A stretch of 21,816 nucleotides of DNA, from contig JAFVXS010000190.1 in the NCBI GenBank assembly GCA_017501025.1, positions 1 through 21,816 of the forward strand, in the 5' to 3' direction. Below, piece after piece: positions 1 through 9,800 of this stretch (positions within the stretch are counted from its first letter, which is position 1; each line of letters starts with the position of its first letter). The DNA is from Alistipes sp. (GTDB lineage: Bacteria > Bacteroidota > Bacteroidia > Bacteroidales > Rikenellaceae). The notes below the pieces were generated by a model. The model was not told the DNA's origin. It did not search any database and was given only the letters and a program-made list of their open reading frames with translations. The position numbers and the translations under genes were made by a program.

Positions 1-54
1 TCAAAGGTAATATTTTTTTTTGAAAAACCTATAAATTATATCCATCTTTTTTTC

Positions 55-62
55 TACCTTTG
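55..62 (+). promoter_or_regulatory. Possible -7 element for the mreB operon
   Basis: TACCTTTG matches the Bacteroidetes -7 consensus TAnnTTTG exactly. No TTTG lies at the usual 19-21 bp upstream; the nearest (19-22) is 32 bp away, so only half of a promoter is visible. If it is used, transcription would start near position 68-70 and give a leader of about 90 nt before mreB. Confidence 0.4.
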
Positions 63-75
63 CTATCGAATAGAT

Positions 76-95
76 ACCTACCCTATTGGGTAGGT
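76..95 (+). promoter_or_regulatory. Perfect stem-loop in the mreB leader
   Basis: ACCTACCC (76-83) and GGGTAGGT (88-95) form a perfect 8-bp stem with a TATT loop. It would lie at the very 5' end of the transcript started by the -7 element at 55-62. GGTTTG (93-98) can instead pair with CAAACC (121-126), which would compete with the 3' arm. There is no T-tract directly after the stem, so it does not look like a simple terminator. A stability or attenuation role is inference. Confidence 0.5.
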
Positions 96-161
96 TTGTG
101 ATGTCCCTTTGGGGCTTGTTCAAACCACATTTTTGACAAAATTTTATAAAAACGTATATAT

Positions 162-1184
162 ATGGGTTTCTTTTCATTAACACAAAATCTGGCAGTCGAT
201 CTTGGTACGGCCAACACCCTGATTGTGCATAACGACGAGGTGCAAATCGACGAGCCTTCGGTTATCGCTGTCGATACCCACACCGGTGCTCTCGTTGCAT
301 CGGGCGAAAAAGCAGCAAAGTATATCGGCAAAACTCCTGACGGCATCCGCACAATCCGCCCTCTGAAAGATGGTGTGATTGCAGACTTCACCGCAACCGA
401 GTTGTTGTTGAAAGATTTTATTCAGCGTATCAAGACTTCGAGTTCGCTCTTCTCGCCATCGCTCCGTATGGTAATCTGCATCCCTTCGGGTTCGACCAAC
501 GTCGAGATTAAGGCGGTACGCGACTCGGCAGAGCACGCAGGAGGTCGCGACGTGGCGATGATTTTCGAGCCTATGGCTGCTGCTCTGGGTGCAGGTCTCG
601 ACGTAGAGGCTCCCGAGGGCAATATGATCATCGACATCGGTGGCGGTACATCCGAGATTGCCTGCATATCGTTGGGCGGTATCGTATGCTCGGAGTCTAT
701 CAATGTTGCGGGCGATGTATTTACCAACGACATTATGAACTACATCCTCAAACAGCACAACATCCGTGTCGGAGAGCGTACTGCCGAGCGTATCAAACGC
801 AATATCGGTGCCGCACTTACCGAGTTGGAGGATGAGCCGGAGGATATGAAGATTACAGGCCCGAGTGTATTTACGGCTCTTCCACAGACCGTAGTCCTCA
901 ATTACAGCGAGATTGCCTACGCCCTCGAAGCATCGCTCTCGAAGTTGGACGAGGCAGTTATGCAGGTGCTTACAAAGATGCCACCGGAGTTGTATTCGGA
1001 TGTTGTCGAGAACGGTATCTATCTCGCCGGAGGTGGTGCCCTCATCAAGGGTTTGGATAAGCGTCTGTCCGACAAGACGGGTATTCCGTTCCACATTGCC
1101 GAGGACCCTCTGCGCGCTATCGTTCGCGGAACAAACATCGCATTGAAGAATATGGACAAGTTCCAATTCCTGTTGCGAGACTAA
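162..1184 (+). CDS. mreB: Rod shape-determining protein MreB
   Basis: MreB is the bacterial actin homologue. It forms membrane-attached filaments that position the cell-wall elongation machine along the side wall. The 340-residue length is normal for the family. The nucleotide-binding motifs are all present: phosphate-1 loop DLGTANT at residues 13-19, phosphate-2 loop DIGGGT at 158-163, and the adenosine motif LAGGGA around 288-293. The N-terminal MGFFS stretch resembles the short amphipathic or hydrophobic membrane-contact segment of MreB proteins. The gene is the first of mreBCD-mrdA-rodA, the classic elongasome order, which supports MreB over the related FtsA or DnaK folds. The start was chosen because MGFF is the usual beginning and no in-frame ATG lies upstream. 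A stem-loop sits in its leader and another in the 63-bp gap before mreC. Identity is very secure. Confidence 0.97.
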   Translation: MGFFSLTQNLAVDLGTANTLIVHNDEVQIDEPSVIAVDTHTGALVASGEKAAKYIGKTPDGIRTIRPLKDGVIADFTATELLLKDFIQRIKTSSSLFSPSLRMVICIPSGSTNVEIKAVRDSAEHAGGRDVAMIFEPMAAALGAGLDVEAPEGNMIIDIGGGTSEIACISLGGIVCSESINVAGDVFTNDIMNYILKQHNIRVGERTAERIKRNIGAALTELEDEPEDMKITGPSVFTALPQTVVLNYSEIAYALEASLSKLDEAVMQVLTKMPPELYSDVVENGIYLAGGGALIKGLDKRLSDKTGIPFHIAEDPLRAIVRGTNIALKNMDKFQFLLRD

Positions 1185-1202
1185 TCGAAGTGTAAAAAAA
1201 TG

Positions 1203-1230
1203 GTGGCGGGTGTGGCAACTCCCCCGTCAC
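1203..1230 (+). other. Stem-loop between mreB and mreC
   Basis: GTGGCGGG (1203-1210) pairs with CCCGTCAC (1223-1230), an 8-bp stem with one G-T wobble and a 12-nt loop. No T-run follows, so it is unlikely to stop transcription completely. It could protect the mreB message 3' end or mark a processing site, giving more MreB than the downstream membrane proteins. That role is inferred from position only. Confidence 0.4.
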
Positions 1231-1247
1231 AACCCAAAACGAGGTAG

Positions 1248-2075
1248 ATGTACAAGCTGATTTACTTCATACGCAAGTTTTATGTGGCGATAATCTTTTT
1301 CATCTTGGAGATTATCGCCATAGCGTGCTATTTGAACTCTACCCCATACACCGAATCACGACTCATTGCAGCAAACAACGCCATCTTCGGCACCTTCAAT
1401 CGATTTGCGACAAATACGGTGTCGTACTTCTCGTTGCGACGCGAAAATGCGAAACTCGTGGAGCAGATAGCCGAACTGCAAAATCGACTGAACGACTACG
1501 TCACACGCTACCCCGAGCCTATCGAGGTGGGGCAGAATATGCGTAACCTGCACCATATCGCCGCAAAGGTGATGTCGAACTCGCTCAACCGCAACACCAA
1601 CTACATCGTGCTTAACAAGGGCGAGGATGACGGAGTGCGAATAAATATGGCGGTGCTGACTGTCGATGGCTATGCTGTCGGCTCTATCACAAACTGTACG
1701 CAGCACTACTCCATAGCCCGTTCGTTGCTCAACACCGACCAGCATTTCAGTGTCCGACTCGGCAAAGACCATAGCGTAGGCTCGCTATATTGGGCAAAGG
1801 ATGATGCCTACACCGTTCGATTGGACGATGTATCGAAATATGCCCAGATAGAGCGAGGCGAGACGGTCGAGGCTTCGGGCTTCTCGCTCTACTTCCCCGC
1901 GGGGACCCGCATCGGAACAATCGAAGAGGCTGTGCTTGACGGTATGACCTATAAGTGCCGCGTAAGGCTATCCGCCGATATAGCCCGATTGCAGAGTGTA
2001 ATTTTGGTCGATAATAGCGAAATCGACGAGGTAAAGTATATGCAGGAGAACCCCCTGCCGGCAACAGAGGAGTAA
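1248..2075 (+). CDS. mreC: Rod shape-determining protein MreC
   Basis: MreC is a periplasmic scaffold anchored in the inner membrane. It binds PBP2 and helps activate the RodA-PBP2 synthase. The 275-residue product shows the expected layout. A basic N-terminus and one membrane segment lie at about residues 10-28. A likely coiled coil follows at about 60-90 (RRENAKLVEQIAELQNRL). The rest is the two-beta-barrel domain typical of the family, with the recognisable region NYIVLNKGEDDGV around residues 118-130 and a glycine-rich stretch after it. The gene starts 63 bp after mreB and ends 12 bp before mreD, consistent with one transcript. Sequence and context agree, so an alternative identity is unlikely. 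Confidence 0.93.
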   Translation: MYKLIYFIRKFYVAIIFFILEIIAIACYLNSTPYTESRLIAANNAIFGTFNRFATNTVSYFSLRRENAKLVEQIAELQNRLNDYVTRYPEPIEVGQNMRNLHHIAAKVMSNSLNRNTNYIVLNKGEDDGVRINMAVLTVDGYAVGSITNCTQHYSIARSLLNTDQHFSVRLGKDHSVGSLYWAKDDAYTVRLDDVSKYAQIERGETVEASGFSLYFPAGTRIGTIEEAVLDGMTYKCRVRLSADIARLQSVILVDNSEIDEVKYMQENPLPATEE

Positions 2076-2087
2076 AACGAGCAGACA

Positions 2088-2606
2088 ATGAACCAACAAC
2101 GACACTACATACTCTTCGTAATGGTGGTACTCGCTTTGCAGTGCCTGCTGCTCAACCACCTTACCATCAGCACGCTGTTTGCTCCGATGGTCTATATCGC
2201 CATACTGATAATGTTGCCTCTCGACACATCGCAGTTGAAGATGCTCGTAACGGCACTTTTGTTGAGTCTCTTTATCGACGTAACGATGGGAACGGTCGGT
2301 CTTAATGTACTCTCGACACTCCCCGTAGCGATGTTGCGTCGCCCGATACTACGCCATATCGCCAACCTCTCGGACTACGCTATCGCCAACGACGTGCCGA
2401 CGATAAAACTTATTGGTGTACGCCGATTCTACACCTATATCGCCTCTATGGTCGTGCTGCACTCGCTGATATTCTTTACGGTCGAGCAGTTGTCGTTCTT
2501 CAACTTCTGGCACTTCACGCTGCGATTGGTGATAAGCACCCTCTCATCGACAGCTTTTGTGATGATTCTACTGCGTCTGTTCAACACTAGATTCGAGTCG
2601 AAATGA
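2088..2606 (+). CDS. mreD: Rod shape-determining protein MreD
   Basis: This is a small, very hydrophobic inner-membrane protein of 172 residues, the usual size for MreD. About five membrane segments can be seen, near residues 8-22, 26-44, 50-66, 115-132 and 140-165. MreD works with MreC in the elongasome, and its exact biochemical role is unsettled. The primary sequence of MreD is poorly conserved, so the call leans on the hydropathy pattern and on its place between mreC and mrdA. Its TGA stop overlaps the ATG of mrdA in an ATGA arrangement, which points to translational coupling. Confidence 0.88.
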   Translation: MNQQRHYILFVMVVLALQCLLLNHLTISTLFAPMVYIAILIMLPLDTSQLKMLVTALLLSLFIDVTMGTVGLNVLSTLPVAMLRRPILRHIANLSDYAIANDVPTIKLIGVRRFYTYIASMVVLHSLIFFTVEQLSFFNFWHFTLRLVISTLSSTAFVMILLRLFNTRFESK

Positions 2607-4444
2607 GGTACAACAGCAGTAACGACATACGGCGATTTTTCTCACACGTATTGGTTATCGGTATCTTCGTGTGCTACTTCATAGGTCTTATCTATATGCA
2701 GTTCAGCAGTGCCGACTACGATTCGAAGGCGGAGGACAACTATATCTCCTACCTTCGCGAAACACCCCCACGAGGTGAAATTTTCGACCGCAACGGCAAC
2801 TATCTGGTGCAAAATCAGGTCTGCTACGACCTTATCATAACGCCTTACAAGGTGCAACAACCATTCGACACGGTGCAATTCGCAAAAATTACGGGTGTTG
2901 AGTTGTTTCGACTGAAACGAGCCTTGAAGCGACTCCCTGCAAAGTCCCGCGACAAGACCATCATTGCTCGCCGATTGAGTGCCGAGGCAAATCTGCGTTT
3001 GCAGGAGTCGGGCATCGAGGGATTTACCACCAAAGCAAGCACTATGCGAAGCTATCCGCGACCTGTTGCCGCACACCTGTTGGGCTACATCGCCGAGATT
3101 GACGAGAAGGGTTTGCGATACAGAGCCTCGGAGAACTTCTACGAGGAGCGTGACTATATCGGTAAGTCGGGATTGGAGGCCGAATACGAACATCAGCTGC
3201 GAGGCGAAAAGGGTCTGATTCGCTACAACCGCAAGGAGAAGATAGACGAGGTGATGTCGCCAAGCGTTCCGGGCAAAGATTTGATATGCACCATCGATGG
3301 GCGTTTGCAGGAGTTTGCCGAGGAACTTTTGAAGGGCAAAGTCGGCTCGGTGGTGGCAATCGAGCCATCGACAGGCGAGATTCTCGTTATGGCATCGTCG
3401 CCAACCTACGACCCCAACGAGAGTTCGGGTCCGCAGTGGGGCAACTACTATATGCAGCTGCTCAACCACGAGGTGAGACGTCCGCTGCTCAACCGCACAA
3501 CAAAGTCGTCGCAACCGCCAGGCTCGACCTTCAAGTTGGTAAATGCTCTGATTGGCTTGCAGGAGGGTGTCTTAAAGCCACACTATCGCTACGAGTGCAA
3601 CCACGGCTACCACTACGGCAAAATCAAGATGGGTTGTCACCCCCACGCATCGCCACTGAATCTCGACTACGCGATAGCCACCTCGTGCAACGCATACTTC
3701 TGTAATGTCTTCCGCTCGATACTCGAAAACAAGCGTTATAAATCGTCGAAAGAGGGCTATGAGGCTTGGCGTGAGTATGTCGAGAGTTTCGGCTTCGGCG
3801 TGGAACTCGGTGTCGATTTCCCAAATGAGATTTCGGGATATGTGCCGCCACGCAAATTCTACGATAAGCGATACCACGCACGATGGAACGCACTTACGAT
3901 ATTGTCGCTTGCAATCGGTCAGGGCGAGTTGCTCTGTTCGACCTTGCAGTTGGCAAACCTCGCAGCAACAATCGCCAACCGAGGCTACTTCTATACACCA
4001 CATACGGTGCGGATGATTGGCAAGGACTCCATTGGCGAGGAGTTCCGCTCCCGCCACTATACGAAGGTCGAAAAGCAACACTTCGAGAGCGTCGTAAAGG
4101 GTATGTGGCGAGCAGTGAATGTCGATGGAACGTGTCGTGCGGCAAATCTTGCGGGCTTCGATGTCTGTGGCAAGACCGGAACTTCGCAAAACCCGAAGGG
4201 TGACGACCACTCTACGTTCGTGTCGTTTGCACCTCGCAACAACCCGAAAATCGCCATTGCAGCCTATATCGAACACGGTCGCAGCGGAGCCGAAGCAGCA
4301 GTACCTATCGCCTCGCTTATCGAGGAGTTGTATCTGACCGACACCATTCGACGTCCGGCATTGGTCGATTATGTCAAAAATTTGAAACTCAACTATTGGA
4401 ACGCTTACGACAGCAAAAAGAAGAGAGTAAAGAAGGATGTTTAA
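2603..4444 (+). CDS. mrdA: Penicillin-binding protein 2 (elongation transpeptidase)
   Basis: PBP2 is the monofunctional class B transpeptidase that cross-links new peptidoglycan during side-wall growth and is a beta-lactam target. The 613-residue protein has one N-terminal membrane anchor (about 12-33). The dimerisation-type domain follows, opening with TPPRGEIFDRNGNYL near residue 54. The transpeptidase domain occupies the C-terminal half. All three active-site motifs are present: S308-T-F-K311 with the catalytic serine, S361-C-N363, and K524-T-G526. The start overlaps the mreD stop by 4 bp, and the 3' end overlaps rodA by 8 bp, so all three genes are probably translationally coupled. Position next to rodA and the preserved motifs separate it from the division enzyme FtsI. 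Confidence 0.95.
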   Translation: MRYNSSNDIRRFFSHVLVIGIFVCYFIGLIYMQFSSADYDSKAEDNYISYLRETPPRGEIFDRNGNYLVQNQVCYDLIITPYKVQQPFDTVQFAKITGVELFRLKRALKRLPAKSRDKTIIARRLSAEANLRLQESGIEGFTTKASTMRSYPRPVAAHLLGYIAEIDEKGLRYRASENFYEERDYIGKSGLEAEYEHQLRGEKGLIRYNRKEKIDEVMSPSVPGKDLICTIDGRLQEFAEELLKGKVGSVVAIEPSTGEILVMASSPTYDPNESSGPQWGNYYMQLLNHEVRRPLLNRTTKSSQPPGSTFKLVNALIGLQEGVLKPHYRYECNHGYHYGKIKMGCHPHASPLNLDYAIATSCNAYFCNVFRSILENKRYKSSKEGYEAWREYVESFGFGVELGVDFPNEISGYVPPRKFYDKRYHARWNALTILSLAIGQGELLCSTLQLANLAATIANRGYFYTPHTVRMIGKDSIGEEFRSRHYTKVEKQHFESVVKGMWRAVNVDGTCRAANLAGFDVCGKTGTSQNPKGDDHSTFVSFAPRNNPKIAIAAYIEHGRSGAEAAVPIASLIEELYLTDTIRRPALVDYVKNLKLNYWNAYDSKKKRVKKDV

Positions 4445-5906
4445 CCAGAGAGTACATAACCGGCAAAGCGTAAAGTTGTTCAGCGGTCTCGACTACGGAT
4501 TTGTAGCCATCTACCTTGCATTGGTGGCTATCGGTCTGGTTGCCGTAATCTCGGCGACGTGGCGTGGCGATGATGTTGCGATATTTTCGTTGTCGAACGA
4601 GTATATGAAGCACATCATCTATATCGGGATGTCGCTGACAATCGCATTTGTGATACTCCTCTGCGATAGCGGACTTTGGCACAAATACGCCTATGTTTTC
4701 TATGTTGCATCGCTGCTGTTGGCTCTATCGACAATGTTGCCGGGCATAGGTTTGGAACGCAACGGAGCTCGTGCGTGGATAGGTGTAGGGGGCTTTACGC
4801 TGCAACCTATCGAGTTTGCTATGGTCGGTTTGGCATTGGGTGTCGCCCGACTGATGAGCGACTACTCATTCTCGGTCGAGAAGCCTAAATCGCTGATGAA
4901 GGTGGCTCTGATTATCCTGCCGATATTTGTGGTCGTAAAACTGCAAAACGACTTCGGTACGGGACTTATAGCCTGCTCGTTGCTGTTGATGTTGTTCCGC
5001 GAGGGGTTGAATATGTGGCTCTGCATATTGATTGTCTGCGTAGTGGTGTTATTCTTCTTGTCGATGTTGATGCCGCCGACTCCGCTTTTGGTGGCACTCG
5101 TGATACTCTTTTCGGTAATCTCGGCAATATTGATGCGTCAGCGTTGGAAGGTCGCCATAAAGTATCTGGGCGTGTTGTTCTTTGTAACGACACTACTCTA
5201 CGGAGTCTATGCACTCTTTGCAGAGGAGGGCGACAATACATACTACAAATTCCTGCTCTGCACAACCATCGCATCGCTGCCTGCAATTATATGGTGGACC
5301 TATCGTGCAAATATTCGCGAACTCTACCTCATTACGGGTCTCTTTGTCGTGTCGATGTCGGTACTCTTTACGAGCAACGTACTCTACGACAATCTGCACG
5401 GATATCAGAAGTTGCGTATCGACACTTGGCTCGGTTTGAGTCAGGACCGCGATGCTTCGTACAACGTAAATCAGTCGAAAATCGCTATCGGTTCGGGAGG
5501 TTTGACGGGCAAAGGGTATCTGCAAGGCACCCAAATCCGTTACAAAATGGTACCGGAGCGACACACCGACTTTATATTCTGCACCATCTGCGAGGAGTTC
5601 GGACTCTTGGGAGCAGGTGTGCTGTTCCTCCTATACGCCCTCTTTATTCTGAAACTGATGCGGATGGGCGACAATCAACAAGAGAGTTTCGGCAGGGTCT
5701 ATTGCTACTCCGCCGCATCGATACTGACATATCACGTCGTGATAAACATCGGCTTTACAATGGGATTTATGCCCGTAATGGGTATTACGCTGCCACTCAT
5801 TAGCTATGGAGGCTCGTCGTTGTTGGCCACTACGATTATGGTGTTTATTGCGGTCTCGCTCGATGCATCGACACGACGTGCATTGCCTGTGTACAGAAAG
5901 TGGTAA
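4437..5906 (+). CDS. rodA: Peptidoglycan glycosyltransferase RodA (SEDS family)
   Basis: RodA polymerises lipid II into glycan strands and partners with PBP2. The product is a polytopic membrane protein of 489 residues, longer than the roughly 370-residue E. coli protein; the extra length is in added membrane and loop sequence in the middle. Family signatures are visible: GARAWI and QPIE around residues 110-126, QNDFGTG with Asp172, then QSKIAIGSGGLTGKG and the PERHTDFIF block, and near the end GITLPLISYGGSSL. The QPIE block is usually QPSE followed two residues later by Lys; here Ile replaces Ser and Met takes the Lys position, a small oddity. The gene overlaps mrdA by 8 bp. The SEDS partner of division (FtsW) is excluded mainly by context. 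Confidence 0.94.
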   Translation: MFNQRVHNRQSVKLFSGLDYGFVAIYLALVAIGLVAVISATWRGDDVAIFSLSNEYMKHIIYIGMSLTIAFVILLCDSGLWHKYAYVFYVASLLLALSTMLPGIGLERNGARAWIGVGGFTLQPIEFAMVGLALGVARLMSDYSFSVEKPKSLMKVALIILPIFVVVKLQNDFGTGLIACSLLLMLFREGLNMWLCILIVCVVVLFFLSMLMPPTPLLVALVILFSVISAILMRQRWKVAIKYLGVLFFVTTLLYGVYALFAEEGDNTYYKFLLCTTIASLPAIIWWTYRANIRELYLITGLFVVSMSVLFTSNVLYDNLHGYQKLRIDTWLGLSQDRDASYNVNQSKIAIGSGGLTGKGYLQGTQIRYKMVPERHTDFIFCTICEEFGLLGAGVLFLLYALFILKLMRMGDNQQESFGRVYCYSAASILTYHVVINIGFTMGFMPVMGITLPLISYGGSSLLATTIMVFIAVSLDASTRRALPVYRKW

Positions 5907-5932
5907 AATCGAAAATTAAAAATAATAGAACT

Positions 5933-6748
5933 ATGAAGAAGATTTTTTATTTAGTGATGCTTGCAACCATCTTTGCGGTTGGTTGCTCGAACGATGGCGA
6001 TGGCGACGTACAACGCAAACGCTACCTCTGCAACTTCGAGGATGACCGACACGCCGGCGGTGATACCGAAAATCCGGGTACGGTACAATACTCGTGGTGG
6101 AAAGACCTTGTCGATACGCAGCAGTATGGTGGCGAGTTGCTGTATAGCGGCAAAGGCTACGCTTGGTATGATGTCCGCACCGACCTTTACAGCAAACTCC
6201 CCGACAAGTGGCAAACAGGCACATTCGACGGTGGAGGTATCGCAATTTCGAACTATATCGTAACCTCTTTGGAGGCGACATACGAGCAGCAGCTGACAAT
6301 CTCCGAGAAGAGCCTTAACGGTGCGGCAAATACCAACTTTGCGGTTTGTTATGTTGCATCGAACGATGTTCCGCCATTTATCGAGTTCAAATATACCACA
6401 GGTATTATCGAGTTCATCTATGTTGTAAACACATCCTATACGCTCAACGTGGTAAAGAATGGCAACTCATTCGCACCTAAAATGGGCGACGACCAATATA
6501 TCAAGATTGTCGCTACGGGTATCGACAAGAATGGCAACGTGACTAATTCGCTCTCGTACAAGCTCTTCGACGGCCCATATCCAAAGAGTTGGAAGCGTTG
6601 GGATTTGTCCGCCCTCGGTGTAGTCAAGCGAGTAGAGTTCCGTATGTACGAAGGTCGCTACATCAATGGCATAGAAACCGATTCGGAGGCTGAATATCCT
6701 ACCTATCCGATGTATTTTGCCTTCGATAATATTCAGGTATTGCGATAA
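5933..6748 (+). CDS. DUF4465 family lipoprotein
   Basis: This 271-residue protein begins with a basic, hydrophobic signal ending in FAVGC, a lipobox-like site with the lipidated Cys at residue 18. The following SNDGDGD is acidic, as in many surface-exposed Bacteroidetes lipoproteins, though it is not a clean export signal. The rest fits the DUF4465 pattern I know: GGGIAISNYIV, a stretch around VNTSYTLNVVKNG, then GIDKNGNVTN, the WKRWDLSALG segment and a closing YFAFDNIQVL. The function of that family is not established; a beta-sandwich binding role is plausible. A start at the GTG at 5900 would put MVKSKIKNNRT before the signal peptide, so ATG 5933 is preferred. It lies 26 bp after rodA with no promoter or terminator seen between, so it may be co-transcribed with the cell-shape operon. 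Confidence 0.82.
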   Translation: MKKIFYLVMLATIFAVGCSNDGDGDVQRKRYLCNFEDDRHAGGDTENPGTVQYSWWKDLVDTQQYGGELLYSGKGYAWYDVRTDLYSKLPDKWQTGTFDGGGIAISNYIVTSLEATYEQQLTISEKSLNGAANTNFAVCYVASNDVPPFIEFKYTTGIIEFIYVVNTSYTLNVVKNGNSFAPKMGDDQYIKIVATGIDKNGNVTNSLSYKLFDGPYPKSWKRWDLSALGVVKRVEFRMYEGRYINGIETDSEAEYPTYPMYFAFDNIQVLR

Positions 6749-6774
6749 GTGGTGCCATAATCGAATATTTTTCA

Positions 6775-6782
6775 TACCTTTG
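6775..6782 (+). promoter_or_regulatory. Possible -7 element for ileS
   Basis: TACCTTTG is an exact TAnnTTTG match 40 bp before the ileS start codon. No good TTTG is present 19-21 bp upstream, so the -33 half is weak or absent. The position makes it the best candidate promoter separating ileS from the cell-shape operon. Confidence 0.5.
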
Positions 6783-6822
6783 TCGGATAATTCAGGTCTT
6801 TTGACAAAACGCAAACAGCAAT

Positions 6823-9800
6823 ATGAAGTTCAAAGAGTACAAAAATCTATCGCTGCCAAACGTGGCAGAGGAGATGCTGAAACAGTGGGACGCCGACGAT
6901 ACGTTCCACAAGAGTATCACCACTCGCGAGGGTTCGCCAACCTTTGTATTTTACGAGGGTCCGCCTTCGGCAAACGGTATGCCGGGCATCCACCACGTTA
7001 TGGCTCGTACAATCAAGGATGTAATCTGTCGCTACAAGACGCAGCAGGGTTATCTCGTACATCGTAAGGCGGGTTGGGACACACACGGTCTGCCTGTCGA
7101 GTTGGGTGTCGAGAAGTCGCTCGGTATCACAAAAGAGGATATCGGCAAGCGAATTACGGTTGAGGAGTACAACCGCCACTGCCGCGAGGATGTGATGAAA
7201 TATACCGACGTTTGGGGTCGCCTCACTCGTCAGATGGGCTATTGGGTAAATCTCGACGACCCGTACATCACATACGACAATAAATATATCGAGACTTTGT
7301 GGTATCTGCTCAAACGCCTCTTCGACAAGGGGCTGCTCTATAAGGGCTATACCATTCAACCATACTCGCCTGCGGCCGGTACGGGTCTTTCGACCCACGA
7401 GTTGAACCAACCGGGCTGCTACCGCGATGTGAAGGATACCACCTGTACGGCACAGTTCCGTGTAGTGCGTGACGCAAAGAGCGAATCGCTGTTCGAGGGT
7501 ATCGATGGCGAGCTGTTTATCCTCGCTTGGACCACAACACCTTGGACTCTGCCATCGAATACGGCTCTCTGTGTAGGCCCATCGATTGAGTACGTTCGTG
7601 TGAAGTGCCTCAACCCATATACCGACCAGCCACAGACCGTAATCATCGCAAAAGATTTGGTCGGCTCATACTTCGGCAAGAAGATGGAGGGCAAGTTCTC
7701 CATTATGGAGGGCACGCTGTCGGGTCGCGAGTTGGAGGGCTTACACTACGAGCAACTTATCGATTGGGTAAAACCTATGGGCGATGCATTCCGTGTGATT
7801 ACGGGCGACTATGTCACTACGGCAGATGGTACGGGTATTGTCCATATCGCCCCAACGTTCGGTGCCGATGACGACCGTGTAGCACGTGCCGCAGCAATCG
7901 CACCACTCTTTATGGTCGATAAGTCGGGCAAGAGTATGCCGATGGTCGATAAGTCGGGACGCTTGTTCCGCTTGGAGGATTTGGATGACGACTTTATCGC
8001 CAAGCAGGTCGATGTAGCAAGTTATACGGAGTGGGCAGGTCGCTACGTTAAGAATGCCTACGACGATGCATTGAAGGATAGCGAAACAACTCTCGATATC
8101 GACATCTGCGTAATGCTCAAAGCGGCAGGCAAGGTGTTCAAAATCGAGAAACACACCCACTCCTACCCACACTGTTGGCGTACCGATAAGCCGGTGTTGT
8201 ACTATCCGCTCGACTCGTGGTTTGTACGTGTTACGGCACTGCGTGAGCGAATGATTGAACTCAACAAGACCATCAAATGGCAACCCGAATCGACAGGTAC
8301 GGGTCGCTTCGGCAAGTGGTTGGAGGGCTTGGCAGATTGGAACCTCTCGCGTTCGCGTTTCTGGGGCACACCGCTTCCGATTTGGGCTACGGAGGAGTAC
8401 TCCGAAGTGAAGTGTATCGGCTCGATTGAGGAGCTTATCGCCGAGATTGACCGCAGTGTCGAGGCCGGTTTGATGAGCGAAAACCCATACAAGAACTTCC
8501 GCGTGGGCGATATGTCGAAGGAGAACTACTCGGTAGAGAATATCGACCTGCATAAACCTTATGTTGATTCGATTGTGCTGCTCTCGTCGAAGGGCGAGCC
8601 TATGTACCGCGAAAGCGACCTTATCGACGTTTGGTTCGACTCGGGAGCTATGCCTTACGCACAGTTGCACTATCCGTTCGAGAACAAGGAGCGTTTCAAC
8701 GAGGTATTCCCTGCCGACTTTATCGCCGAGGGTGTCGATCAGACTCGTGGTTGGTTCTATACGCTGCACGCAATCGCAACAATGTTGTTCGACAGCGTGG
8801 CATTCCGCAACATCATCTCAAACGGTTTGGTATTGGACAAAAACGGCAACAAGATGTCGAAGCGTCTGGGCAATGCCGTCGATCCATTCGAGGTACTCGA
8901 CAAGTATGGTGCCGATGCAGTGCGTTGGTATATGATTACCAACTCGCAGCCGTGGGATAACCTGAAATTCGATGTCGAGGGTGTCGATGAGGTGCGTCGT
9001 AAGTTCTTCGGCACACTCTACAACACCTACTCGTTCTTCGCCCTCTATTCCAATGTCGATGGATTCACGGGCAGCGAGCCACAGATTCCGTTGGAGCGTC
9101 GTCCCGAAATCGACCGCTGGATATTGTCGCGTCTTAACACGCTTATCGGCGAGGTTACCGCAGCGTTGGACAACTACGACACAACCCCTGCCGCACGTGC
9201 AATTCAGGAGTTTGTGGGCGAGCATTTGAGCAACTGGTACGTTCGATTGAACCGCAAACGCTTCTGGGGCGGTACGATGAACGAGGATAAGTTGTCGGCA
9301 TACCAGACACTCTACACCTGTTTGGAGCAGACCGCACAGTTGGCTGCACCTTTTGCACCATTCATTGCCGAGCAGATTTTCCGCGATTTGAACGCCGTGA
9401 CAAATCACCACAATACGTCGGTTCACCTTGCAGCCTTCCCAAAAGCAGATGAAAAGGCGATAGATGCCGATTTGGAACAGATGATGGAGATTGCACAGAG
9501 TATCTCGTCGATGGTATTGGCACTGCGTCGCAAGGTCAATATCAAAGTTCGTCAGCCGCTGACAAAGATTTTGATTCCGATTTTGGATGCATCGATGCAA
9601 CGCCATATCGAGGCTGTTCGTTCGCTGATTATGAGCGAGGTGAATGTCAAGGAGGTAGAACTTATCAGCGATACAACAGGCATTATCACAAAGCGTATAA
9701 AGCTGAATTTCAAGAATTTCTGCACACGTTATGCCCGCTACTCGAAGCAGATGGCAGCCCTGATTGCAACATTCTCGCAGGAGGATATCGCCCGCATCGA

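Noticed and set aside
5900..5932. GTG at 5900 as the start of the DUF4465 lipoprotein
   Set aside because: It would put a polar stretch before the signal peptide and overlap rodA. ATG 5933 starts a typical lipoprotein signal.
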